Translations under genes and position numbers: made by a program
Shown: piece after piece, positions 24,224-35,100 of the stretch
How positions within the stretch are numbered: position 1 is the first letter of the stretch
How the letters are laid out: each line of letters begins with the position of its first letter
The notes under the pieces: model-generated
What the model was told of the DNA's origin: nothing
Databases searched by the model: none
Seen by the model: the letters and a program-made list of their open reading frames with translations, nothing else
Assembly (NCBI RefSeq): GCF_901933205.1
Contig: NC_044571.1
Coordinates: 11,300,420-11,364,419, forward strand
DNA length: 64,000 nt
Direction: 5' to 3'
DNA from: Camarhynchus parvulus
Lineage: Eukaryota > Chordata > Aves > Passeriformes > Thraupidae

Positions 24224-27200
24224 TTATTATAATCCAACACAGTCTTCACATCACTTTAGGGGAAAAAAAATATCACAAATTCCATTTGAATTATTACTAA
24301 AGCCTTTGAACCCTAACAACAAAAATGCATGCTCATAAAAGGCATACACACAAGGATGTCTTTTCACTTTCCCCACACTACATATCCCATTCAAACACTG
24401 AAAAACAGTTATGCTCCAATCCCTTATATGACTGATTTAATTCATCAGTCTTTCAGCATCAACTTAACAGCTCTAGTGACAGCAACTATGCCAGGACTGC
24501 AGTTGTTAAGGAGATTCTGCAAAGGAACACTTGAAATTTTCCTAAGTTTTTAAGCATGCTTTTGAAGAATCTGTTCTTCAAAAAGTCTAGTTCTTCCAAG
24601 TCACAGACTAATCTGTAAAGCAGCAAACTGAATTACAGAAATTGCAAAATTAAAGTGATGACTGCAAGCCAAGGAAGAGGTGGGGCTGGCACCCTGGGGG
24701 AGCAGCTCTGGCTCTTCCCAGTGTCTGCCTTGTTCTCCAGGTCAGAAGACCATTCCCAAAGAGCAGCAGAGCTCTGTCCCTGCCTGCTGGAGTCACTCAC
24801 AGAACTTCAGAGTAAAAAGGCATCCCTTGAAAATGTTCTGGCACAAAAAGAGACGTGACCACAGTGTTTTATGTCTGGAGAATAAGGCAAAAAGGGAAAA
24901 GGGACAGTGGGGGATAATGCCTTATCCTTTCCTGGACACATAGGCGCACCTAAAGATACACCAACAGGTTCCCCAGACTGTGTCAGGTGACTTTGCTTAG
25001 GGTCTAACAATATGCAGTTATTTAGATCTCCACTTCATAAGGCTGCAAAGATTCCACCTAAAGATAAAGTAATAACATTTTTGACTGCTCTTGGGAATAT
25101 TTTCCATTTTCTCAGAGGTTTATTTTGACTTCTCAGTTTCACTCTTGCAGTGTTTACTAGTAAGTTCCAAGATATCTTCTCTGAGCTCAACTTCTTGATC
25201 CATGAACCCTGTTAAAACAAACATTTTCTGCTGCTACCTCAGTGACACGGCTGACACCAACTTGAAATGAAAAAATAACCAGGGCATCTAGCAGAGTCAA
25301 AACAGCTTTAGAACAGCTTTGCAAACAGCTTTAGCAGAAATAAAAGTACAAAGGATTATGTGTAATTCCAAAAAGTTTTGATTAAATTTGGAATCTAGTA
25401 CATGAATTGTGCTCTAGAAATTGTTTTCAGGGCATAGAATTCACCTTAAGTTGAGGAAAGGCCAAGGATACATCCTTTAAATGTAATGAAACACAGAGAA
25501 GTGAGGCACACTTACAAACCAATGGCACAGAACTTTTTAAAGAATAAGCAGGCAGAATTTAAATTATCATAGAAAGGATATCCTTGACTGTGAGCTCCAG
25601 TTCCATAGGCTTCCACCTAAATAATCCTGCTTAGACCCTGAGTTCTGCAATTTCTTGAATACAAACTACCACAGGGGTCAGCAGGACCTGGCACTAACCC
25701 AAAGTACTACCACAGACCTATATATGACTGTTAGACTTTACCCCAAGGTTATTTCCTTCCATAAGGAAAATAGTGAATAATAGAAAATGAAAACAATGGT
25801 ACCTCCTTACTCTAGTCGCACATTCCTCTTTTTTTTTTTAAATATATAAATACTTAAATACTTTAGGACCAAAAAATATAACTTTTTTTTTTTTACTAAA
25901 ACTCTGACAAATGGATGCACTCCATACCCACACAGTGGGACTGTATTCCCCTTTAGGCATCACCAAATAAAATTATTTGGTGCATTTCAGTGACAAAACA
26001 CCAACCATGGTGTAAGAGGGGGATTCAAGACTCAGTTTACAGTGCTTACATGAAAATTGTGCTTTTGATTTGTAAATGGAGCTAAGTGAGTATAGGAACT
26101 ATTCAGATAGAAAACCTATGGAAGGGCCACTTTACCAAGACATTTTTCTGACTGCAATTCCTAGGCAAAAACATGCATAAAATTGCTTTCTTCCAAAATA
26201 GGAAAATGGGTCTCTTGGACTGTTGCTCATAAAGAGAAAAGGGGAGCAGAAATAACTACATTTTTGTTCTGCTTAAAAATTAATGTAGCATGGAATTTAA
26301 ATCCAAACCTTAGGCCTTTCAAAAATGGGCAGTACTAACTGCCATAAGCATTAAATTAAAAAAAAAATCACACAGAACCCTGGGGCATTTTCATCTAGAA
26401 GTTATTACAGAACTGGATTTAACAATGAATTCCATTTGACTTTGAGTTAACTGTCTGAGCTGCAAGTATTGAGAGCTTGCTTTCAAATTCTTCCTTGCAT
26501 ATATTGCATATTTTAAAATACAGGAAAAAAACGGTGATTTATTTCAGAGTCCTGATACTCTGGTTCCCACACAGCTGTCTAAGAACAGCCCTGATTACTC
26601 AGTGCCAGCTCTCCTTGTTTCCAGCTGCTAAATCCCATTAGAAGCAGCTAAAAATGCATTAAGCGCTTTCCTAACATTACTTTTCCGTATAATCAATTTT
26701 TGTAGTTGTCATATGGCTAAGAGACAGAAAAGCTGGATCAGCAATAAAATTAACTGCTTTCAGAGATGTGTTCAGCAAAGTTAGAACATACACAACCTTT
26801 GATTTCTGGGGTAATCAGGCACCTAATACCCATAAGGATCTTTTTCTTAAATTCTTGAGCACAGCCCTGGCTGTGCTACGATTAATTGTGAAGTTTCAAG
26901 ACCGATTAATTTCCCAGTCTCACAATCCTGCTCTCAAGCCTACAAGTAGCTAAGGGTAGATGAAAAATTCTGAGTGTCTGCAATTTCTGTTGGAACACTC
27001 CTGCTTTGAAAGTGGGATAAAAGTCAGGCCATTGCTGGATTACAGTCCTCTGTCAGTCCATTACAGAGAATTGCAGAGGAAAAGCATCATTTCCAAACAA
27101 AAACAAAGCACTGGTTGCTTCTGGAGTGAAAAGGAGCCATGGAGCCCACTTGTAGGAAGCTACAGGACTCACTGGAGCTGTAGTACAAGGACTTTACAGA

Positions 27201-28295
27201 GGGGCAGTGACAAAGAGACTCAGATCAGATTGGAAAAATCTGGAACCAACAATGACAGGATGAATTAAGACAGTAGCTGGAAAACACACAAAAATGCTGG
27301 AGAAGCCAGGGCCAGCATGTGTAAGTCAGGCCACAGAGACTGTCATGTGCACAACACCAACAGCTGTAACAAGGGCTGTTTCTTACATTTTAAGTGAGAC
27401 TACATATAGCTATGGGAGCTATTCATTGGCATCAACAGCACACTCTTATACTTGGAAATTATGGATTTTTGCTGAGGAATATGCACTTCAGAATCTTGGT
27501 AATAGTTCCAATCAGATGATAAGAATCAAACTCTTTTAGATAAAAGTATTGTTGCACTGAGATCCTGTTTACTTCCAGTTTTGCTTCTCCAGAAATGTTA
27601 GTCAGGCTTGGCGTGTTTCCGATGAGGGGATCAGAATACAGGAATTCCTTAATTAACTTCACACAACCTCTGACACAGGAGCCGAGGCCTCTGCACACAG
27701 ATGACGTGGAGAGTCAGTAATGGCAATACAAGACACACGTCCCCCCTGCACTTCCAATCCTGTACCAGAGAGAGACAGGAGGTGGTTACAGGGCTCTGCA
27801 TCCGCGCCCATTGGTATCAGTGCAATGGCATTTCTGCGGCTCTGAAACTGTAAAAAAGACAAAAAAGTAAAAAAGACCAAAAAAAAATCTACGCAAGACA
27901 GATGCTGTTTAAACAAAGAAAAATACCTAAACACACAAACCCTGAAGAACACAAATAGCAGTCTTTATGATTTGTGAATATATGCTTTAAACCAGTTTAT
28001 GCTGGCGAACAAACCGAATGTAATCTCAAGGCTCAGTGTGGATGAAAAATCAGTGTACACCCACTAAACCATCTGCAAGGCTCTGCCTCAACAGGAAGAT
28101 TTCAGCCTCCGGAGATGTCAATTCAAAGTTCACACTGGATCAATCCATATTAATCATAACAGCCTCGAGTCCATCCTGCAAGCAGAAGGACCAAAAATAT
28201 TACTTGGACTGGCACAGGATCATGAGACATTTGGTAAGAGCACAGCCCAACAGCGTTTTTCTGCTCACAGCTATCCTGTGCCATGTAAGAACACG
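24224..28295. other. Intergenic DNA upstream of TAB3, no gene recognised
   Basis: No supported exons are seen. Open frames here are short and unrelated to families that I recognise. This segment leads into the TAB3 promoter and would be where proximal enhancers could lie, but nothing in the sequence alone identifies one. Confidence 0.5.
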
Positions 28296-28469
28296 CACTG
28301 GAACAGATCGTCCATGGAGAGCATGGAGTCTCCCTCACTGGAGCCATTCCAGCACGGTCTGGACACAGCCCCGAGCCTGTGCTCTGGGACGGCCCTGCCT
28401 GAGCCGAGAGGCTGGGCCCGACGACCCACTGTGCTCCAACCTGACCCATTCTGTGACCCTGCGAACTGT
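28296..28469 (+). mobile_element. CR1 3'-end fragment next to the TAB3 CpG island
   Basis: The features are GCACTGGAACAGATC, CTCACTGGAGCCATTCCAG, GGTCTGGACAC, ACGACCCACTGTGCTCCAAC and CTGACCCATTCTGTGACCCT. This is the typical CR1 3' UTR series ending in the CCAACC...ATTCTGTGA motif. The copy is diverged and truncated at the 5' side. It ends about 100 bp before CpG density rises. Confidence 0.82.
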
Positions 28470-28730
28470 GTAACCACTGTGGGCACGCACCTTATCGCTG
28501 CTGCCAATACTCAGAAAACAACACCTCAGCTCCTGTCACTGCCCAACCACGCTCAGGCTTCTCTAGAGGGGGAAGCCGGGGGCGAGGGTCTCCAATCACC
28601 TCTAGCACGCAGCACTGTGTCCTGCCTCGGAGAGGGGGAAGTTTCGCTTAAAGATGCTGCGAAACGCCCGGGCGCCGGGCTGAGGGACTGACAGGCGGGA
28701 GCCCGAGCGCGGAGCCCCCTCACCCGCCCT

Positions 28731-28790
28731 GGCCCCGCCCCTCAGTCCTGAGCCCGCCCCCGGCCCCGCCCTTGCCCCGCCTCCCCCGCT
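28731..28790 (+). promoter_or_regulatory. GC-box cluster (Sp/KLF-type sites)
   Basis: Four CCCGCCC or CCCCGCC cores occur in 60 bp (GGCCCCGCCC, AGCCCGCCCC, GGCCCCGCCC, GCCCCGCCTC). Such clusters typically bind Sp1/KLF factors in TATA-less promoters. They lie about 60-120 bp upstream of the TCTCGCGAGA element. Confidence 0.7.
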
Positions 28791-28852
28791 CGTTGCCGCG
28801 CGCCTTCGCGCCGCCGCTCCCCCCCCCTCCCGCCGCCTCGGCTGCCTCCAAG

Positions 28853-28862
28853 TCTCGCGAGA
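28853..28862. promoter_or_regulatory. TCTCGCGAGA core promoter element
   Basis: This is a perfect copy of the palindromic TCTCGCGAGA motif, known in vertebrate CpG-island promoters close to transcription starts. It suggests TAB3 transcription begins within roughly 100 bp, around 28,870-28,950, but no start site can be read from sequence alone. Confidence 0.8.
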
Positions 28863-28889
28863 GCCGTGCGGTCCGGCGCGCGCGGGCCG

Positions 28890-29182
28890 CGCCATGTCGG
28901 ACGCCGTTGGGCGCAGCCGGGGCCCCGCCCCGCCCGGCGGCCCCAGCGCCCCGCACTGAGCCCGGAAGCGCTTCCCGGCCGCGCTCTGCCCCGGGACCCG
29001 CTCCCCGCTCCAGCCGCCGCTTTCCGCACCCGCCCGCCCGCCGGGGCACGCGCTTCTCCCTCTCCCCTTCCTCAGGAGGAGCGGGGGGGCCCCCGCAGCG
29101 CGGCCCGGGGCAGAGCCGGGGGGCGGGAATGCAGCCGCCGGAGCCGCAGCCGCAGCCGGAGCCGAGCCCCCAGCGCAGCACG
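28890..29182 (+). other. Probable TAB3 non-coding exon 1
   Basis: The right end is set by CAGCACG|GTGAGG at 29,182/29,183, the best donor in the CpG island. The left end is a guess from the TCTCGCGAGA element. Joined to the acceptor at 53,780, it gives a leader containing an upstream frame (ATG at 29,129; see findings). Additional or alternative leader exons in intron 1 cannot be excluded. Confidence 0.55.
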
Positions 29183-32100
29183 GTGAGGGGGGGCGGTGGT
29201 GAGGGAGGGCTGTGCGGGGTGAATTGGGGGGCGGGCAGGGCCGCCCCGCTGCCGGCGGTCGCTGAGGGAGACTCGGGTGACTCCCCCATCCCGGCGGGCT
29301 GTGGGTGTCCCCCCTGCCCGTGCGGGAGCGGGCTGCAGCCGTGCCGGGGGAACAGACGGGCTGCCCCGGGAGGCAGGGGCTCTCCTGCCCTGCGTGGGCC
29401 CGGGTGTGGTGACGGGAGGCGGCTCGTGTTGATCCTGGCTCCTGTTTTGCTGCCGCACTCCCACGCACCGAGCAGGGAAAACTTTGGTCTTTGTTTTTGG
29501 AGCCCTTTGCGGAGCGAGGCGGGCGGAGTGCCCGGGGATCCCGGGCAGGTGTCCCCTGAGCAGGGGCTGTGCTGCCTGCTGGGCCACTGATGCTGCTCTT
29601 GCTGCGTAAAAATAAATTAATTAATAAAAAGCAAATGGATTCACAGGTAAACGCTGCCAGTGCCCCTTGGACGTGACTGCAGCGCGATGCTGCTGCTGCT
29701 GCTGTGCCTTGGCTCTAGAAATAGAAGGCCCCCAAAGGTAGCAAGGCCTTCCTTGGCTGTGCTCTGTCCAGAGTCTTGGCTTCAGGTCGGGTTTGAGATC
29801 TTATCGGCTGCTTGTATTGGCTCCGAGGAAAATTAACTCGAGTTTCCTTTTAGTCGGTTTTTTAAATGTAAGTGGATATGGTGGATGGATGCAGCTCTTA
29901 ATTATATTGTTCAGTGTTAGTGTAGGACTGTGCAGTCGCTGTGCTCTTCCCCTTGTTCAAACATGACTTGTAACATGATATTGGCCCTTGTTTCCCTGGC
30001 TTTGGCAAGGAGAAAACAAGGAGAGGAAAGACAATTGCTTAGGTGGTTTGGGAGTATCTGTGCTTCTGGTTTTGGTAGGGATTCCCTGTGTTCAAAAAAA
30101 ATGGAATGGCTTAGATATGCCACACTTGGAAAGTAATGGAAAAACTTAAAGTAAGACCCTGTGTTCAGGTAAACATGCATAAAACTGTTATGGGAGGTCT
30201 CAGTGCTAACAGGTTTGAAGACACTATTCTTCAATTCTAAATAAATCTTGAGAGTGGTCAGGTCAACTTATCCAGCTGATGTGTCAATATGTGTTTGTTA
30301 TTTTTAGTGCTGGTGTTTGCTGTGACAAAATTGAATAGCATTTCTTTTTGGGTTTATGTTCTCTGGCAGGTCCACCTGACAACTAAGATTTCCAGAAGAC
30401 TTAGTATAACAGAACTCTTAAAACTTAGAGGTAAAGCTTGCATGGTCAAAGGCCAGTCACTGTTCTGGTAACTTTAATTTTGTTTTCTAGCTCTGCAAGA
30501 AAAGCAATTCTTTCTTCTACCCTTCCTTAAGTATATTTCCAGTTAACATATTTCATGTAAAAAGAAGAAATGTTAAATTCATTTCCTCTTTGTAGAGAGA
30601 GAGGAACAGGATTCTTAAAAATAAAGTATTTCACAACATTTGTTAAAGCTTGCACTTTGTCCTGCCTTATGAATGGTGTCTGTTGACAGCAGCAATCTGA
30701 AGAGTGCCTTAACAACCTGTATTAATGTATATAATAGACTGTCTCTGTCTGTCCATAAAATTACCAACATACCAAATTTTGCACACATTAGTAAAGAGTA
30801 ATAAAATCAGCATTTAAGCCTGCTTTTAGTCTTGAATCTTTTGGTTTAAACACAGGTAGTCAGATGAATATGATGTATTCTTATTATGAAATTATATTCT
30901 TATTATGAAATTATACTTTTATTATGTATTTTTTTCGTCTTGTGTCATAACCTTTACGTATAATGATGTCAGGTAAATGTGAGTTGGGTGTTATGAGATC
31001 TGTATCCATTCTTGTTTCCTGAATCTCACTGAGGCTCCTTTTTCTTTCTGTGACTTTTCATCTTGAGGAAGACTAGAGAAGTTGAATAGGTATTGTGAAA
31101 AGACATCTGACTTTTAGGCAGCTTTGGTGATGTCTGTGCTGGTGTCTGTCTATTGAGTTGCAGAGTGAAAGGAAATCCTAATGGAAAATGACTCCTTTGA
31201 AGTCATCCAGGAGAGTACATTGATGTGATTCTTTGGGTTATCTGGCAAATTCTCCTCTGTCCCCTCTCAAGAATTATGTAGGGCTTAAATGAAGGTTTTG
31301 GTTTTTTGTGCTGGTCTGTAGAGGCTTTCTCCTGATTTCAAACCTGTGATGATTCATTTTGTTTGTATTTGTAAACAGCATAGGAATCCTCAAAGTGTGA
31401 CCTGCAGAAGTATTGTTGATTAGGGTAAGAGTTACATGGGTATGTACTGCAGTTCATAATAAATAGGAAGCCTAAGATATTTTATTGAATTCTTTTTCAA
31501 AGTGCTTTGTCCTCAACTGGGATGATTTTCAAATCCCTACTTTCACAGCTTCAGTGTTTCAGCAAAATCACCAACACAAGCAAAAGCCTTTGATTTACTT
31601 TTTTGACACCAAAGGTGTTTTAGTGATGATTGAGTCGTTGAGTAAATAATCAAATCTAGTAAATTTTGGGTAACATCAAGTCTGAGTGTGTGCTTAGTCA
31701 TCCAACTCAACTGTGCTATGACACATTCTGCTCTGGGAGATCTCTGATGCTGCTGTTCCTCTGCTGTGAGCTGAGGTAGGTGCAGTGCCTGTGTGCTCAC
31801 ACAAAAACACAAGGAAAGTGTAACTGAAGGTGTTTGCAGTGGGAGTTATTTTTGTTATGTGGTATGGTTAAAAGGCAGGTGAAAAACAGTGTGAAACTGA
31901 GAGGCTTCGTACAGAGCCTGAAACATTACCATGACCACCTTTTGGGCTACTCTGGACTGCAAGATATGTGGTAGATATCTGTGACTTGTGGTTTTGCAGT
32001 ATCTTTTCCTGTCCCTGTCTTTAACAGAAAAATAAAGCTGAACTGAAAAATGTTGGTGCTACCTAGTGCAGTAAACTGATATTAGGGATTTACTTTCAAA

Positions 32101-35100
32101 TCTCTGGCAAAGTTTCCTCTTATTGTCGCTTTTTTTTTCCAGGTTGGAGCTCTTGGTTTTTTCTATAGTACAAATTTTTTCTAGGCTTATTTCGGTACAG
32201 TCATAGTAGACTAAAATACTGTCCAAAAGGCAATATTGACTGTCTTGTTTTTGTGAGAGATTGAGAACTGCTTTGCAGAAGTTGCATGTGTGGTGATGTC
32301 ATGGTGCCAGTTCTCACGTGTGAAACTCTCTCTGCAAATGGCAAGATGAGTTTTGAAATACTTGTTTAGACTCATGCAAATGTTGAAGGTGTTGGTTGAA
32401 AACACTGCTAGAATAGGTTCTTGTAGTCTGCCAAACCTTCAAGTGTCAGAGTTGTCCTTTGAAAGGCTTTCAGACTGGCAGTGTGCTTGTAATACTTGAA
32501 CAAAATGCTCTCTCCAGCTCCAGGCAAGTGGTGATAGTGTAGGTGGTTCTGTGGTACTGGATATCCATGCTGGGTGTCTCCAGTTCTGTGTGGGGAGGTG
32601 GTTGGTCAGCAGCTTCTGTGCTGCATCAGTCAGTGTTTAAGTGGCACTGTGGTTTGGTATCCAGGAGACTCACATGCACAACTTTCAGAAAAAAACATCA
32701 CTGGGGTGTTTTCATTGACTTGAGAAGCTGAAATGCATGTCACAAAATTCAGTATGTAATATGGTGAGACAATGCCACAGTATTGCTGATATAGTTCAAG
32801 TTGTGCAGTGAGTTCTTATTGTTTGGCATTTTTCTTGTTCTTTTCTTCTTTTCGAAGATCAGTAATACATTGTGATCTATCTGATCTTCTTTCGAAGGTC
32901 AGATAGATCACAATGTCTGTTTCAGCTTAATGTCGCTGTGGAAATAACATTTCAATATTCTTATACCCCATTGATTACTATGTTGAATGTTTCTCTCTTT
33001 TCAAGTATTGTTTTAAAATAGCCAGCGTAGCACTAGAGAGTAAAAATGAAAAATGCTTATCTCTGTTGAAGTTATATACAGTTTCGTGTTTTTAAGAAAC
33101 ATTAGTTCTTCAGTTTCTGGTGGGCTTTATTAAGGGTCTGAATTCAAAGTAGTGGTATTTTAAAAGCATTGAATTACCAGGTTTTGTCCTAATCTGGCTC
33201 TTTTGTAAGGAAAATTACTGCTCTTTTCAGAGAGCTGTTTAAAGCAGGGGGCTTTGTAAGCAAATAGCAAAGGGAGAGAAAGGAGGGAGGTCGTTCTGCT
33301 GTGGTAGTGCTGAGCAGCCTCACTGTCACAGCTCAAGTACAGATGTTTTCTACCTGCATGTGGGCTTGCTGGTGGATCATTAAGAGTGTTTTCTGGAAAA
33401 CACCCTTCAGCAGATTCTGTTCAATCAGTCTTGTTCCACACTCAAAATGAAATACTTTCTTTCAAATGAAATTGCATGTCTGCTAAAGTGTACATTAATT
33501 TGAAAAGTGGATCAATTTATGTGAAATCATGGTTGATCTAGGGACAAATGGAGAGATTTTAGAAAAAGAAATCCTGTTACTATCAGTATTTGTCTTGGAT
33601 GTTGTGGCAGGAAAAAAACTTGAACAATTTAATAAACTGCATTCAGTATTGGCTGTTTCTTACCAGATTTGGTAAAAAGAACCACAGCAGTGCTAGTATT
33701 TTAATCTTGCAGCTTTATGCTTAAGCATTTTTCTATTCCTTGGTTATATTCTGAGGTGATTTGCCCCCAGGTCATCTGTTTGAACAATTCTTCCTGGTTT
33801 ACAGTGCCACAGCTGCATGAGAAATTGGCTGGCAAAAGGCTTTGCTTGTTCTAGGTATGTTATTTGTCACATTAGGATAAATCCTCAGGTGTAATTCTGT
33901 GTCTTCAGTCGGGAGGTTGTATACTTTGGCTTGACTCAAGATGTGGGCATTTTTTCCTAGCACTTGGAAGAGTTACAGATTTGTTCTGTTCTTCCTTGTT
34001 GGGCATTGGATCAATGATAGTTGATGAATAGGAGATGATTGGGTTTTGTTGCCTTTTTTTTTACCTAGATGTTGTGCAAGTTATGAAAGAAATCTAGAAC
34101 TTGGCTTTCATGTGGATGTTCTTAAGATCAGCTTGCAGAAATAGTAAGCCAGGTACTAGGCTGTTGCAGAGCATTGCATTAAAGTGTATCTGCTTTTTTT
34201 CTTGGAATTCTTATGTTTATCTTGAAGGAATAGTAATTCTCGCTGTAATCCTGCTAATGCTGGATCGGAAATTACATGTCTAGATAAGACAGTGTTAATT
34301 TGATACAGTTTCTCTGTTGCTTCATATTTGCTCAAAAACGAATAGGTTAAATTTCTACTAGAAGGAATTCCATCAAATATGATCTTCTCACTGCTGATTT
34401 GAATGTGTTAAAAACTTTTGAGTTATTTGCTGGATACTCTGCTGAAAAGTCACCTTATGTTCTTTCCTGATAAAAATCAAGTTTTAGCTGCTGGGTGATC
34501 TGGACATTTGCAAATGGGACTTCAGTAATTACTGAGTAAGTGTTGTAGCTGAATTCAGAGCGCTTACACAAAATTATATTTTAAAACTTTTATCAGTGCT
34601 TTTGTACATTACCATGTATTTTTTTTTTTCATGTCATTAGTCAGTTTCAAATGGACAGCACAGGGGAACAGGTATTTTAGTCTTTTATCTATGCTTTGTT
34701 TCCTGCTGTTTGGGCAGCATCATGAAAGTGTGGTTGTAAAAATTCTCATGCTGTTCCAACTTCATAAGCATCAATGTTTAATACAGGTGTTTCACAACAA
34801 ATCTCATTGTTGGGCTGAATGCTTCATGCATTGTGAGTAAGAACTTTTTGAATAATTGCTCAGGAATATGTTTGCAGTTTTGTACTTTCTCCTGCTCTTA
34901 CACTGAAGCTGTTACTTTTCAATGTGTATTGGTTTCAGTAGCAAGCAGTGACAGTGAGAATTATCCCTGTTTCCATCTAGCTTCCTTCTGTGTTGGTTTG
35001 AGTTCATTGGCACTTTCTGGAACAAACATTTTTTAATTATCATTTTCTTGGAATATCCAGTTTAAAGGAAGGGAGGTCAGACAGGGAAGAGAGAGTTTGT

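Larger units (their letters stand above)
28560..29560 (+). promoter_or_regulatory. CpG island promoter of TAB3
   Basis: About 1 kb of very GC- and CpG-rich sequence stands out in an AT-rich, CpG-poor window. It contains stacked GC boxes (28,731-28,790 and about 28,920-28,935), a TCTCGCGAGA element and a splice-donor sequence at 29,183, and it is the only such island upstream of the TAB3 coding exons. No TATA box is evident, so dispersed initiation is expected. Open frames on both strands here are long only because GC-rich DNA lacks stop codons; they are Pro/Arg/Gly/Ala-rich and I do not call them genes. Transcription in both directions is possible. Confidence 0.88.

Noticed and set aside
1..28300. 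Dystrophin (DMD) exons or another neighbouring gene upstream of TAB3
   Set aside because: Expected from mammalian gene order, but no dystrophin-like or other recognisable exon can be read in this interval.
28602..29590. Long open frames (up to 288 codons) on both strands in the CpG island
   Set aside because: They are Pro/Arg/Gly/Ala-rich, overlap one another in several frames and result from the lack of AT-rich stop codons in GC-rich promoter DNA.
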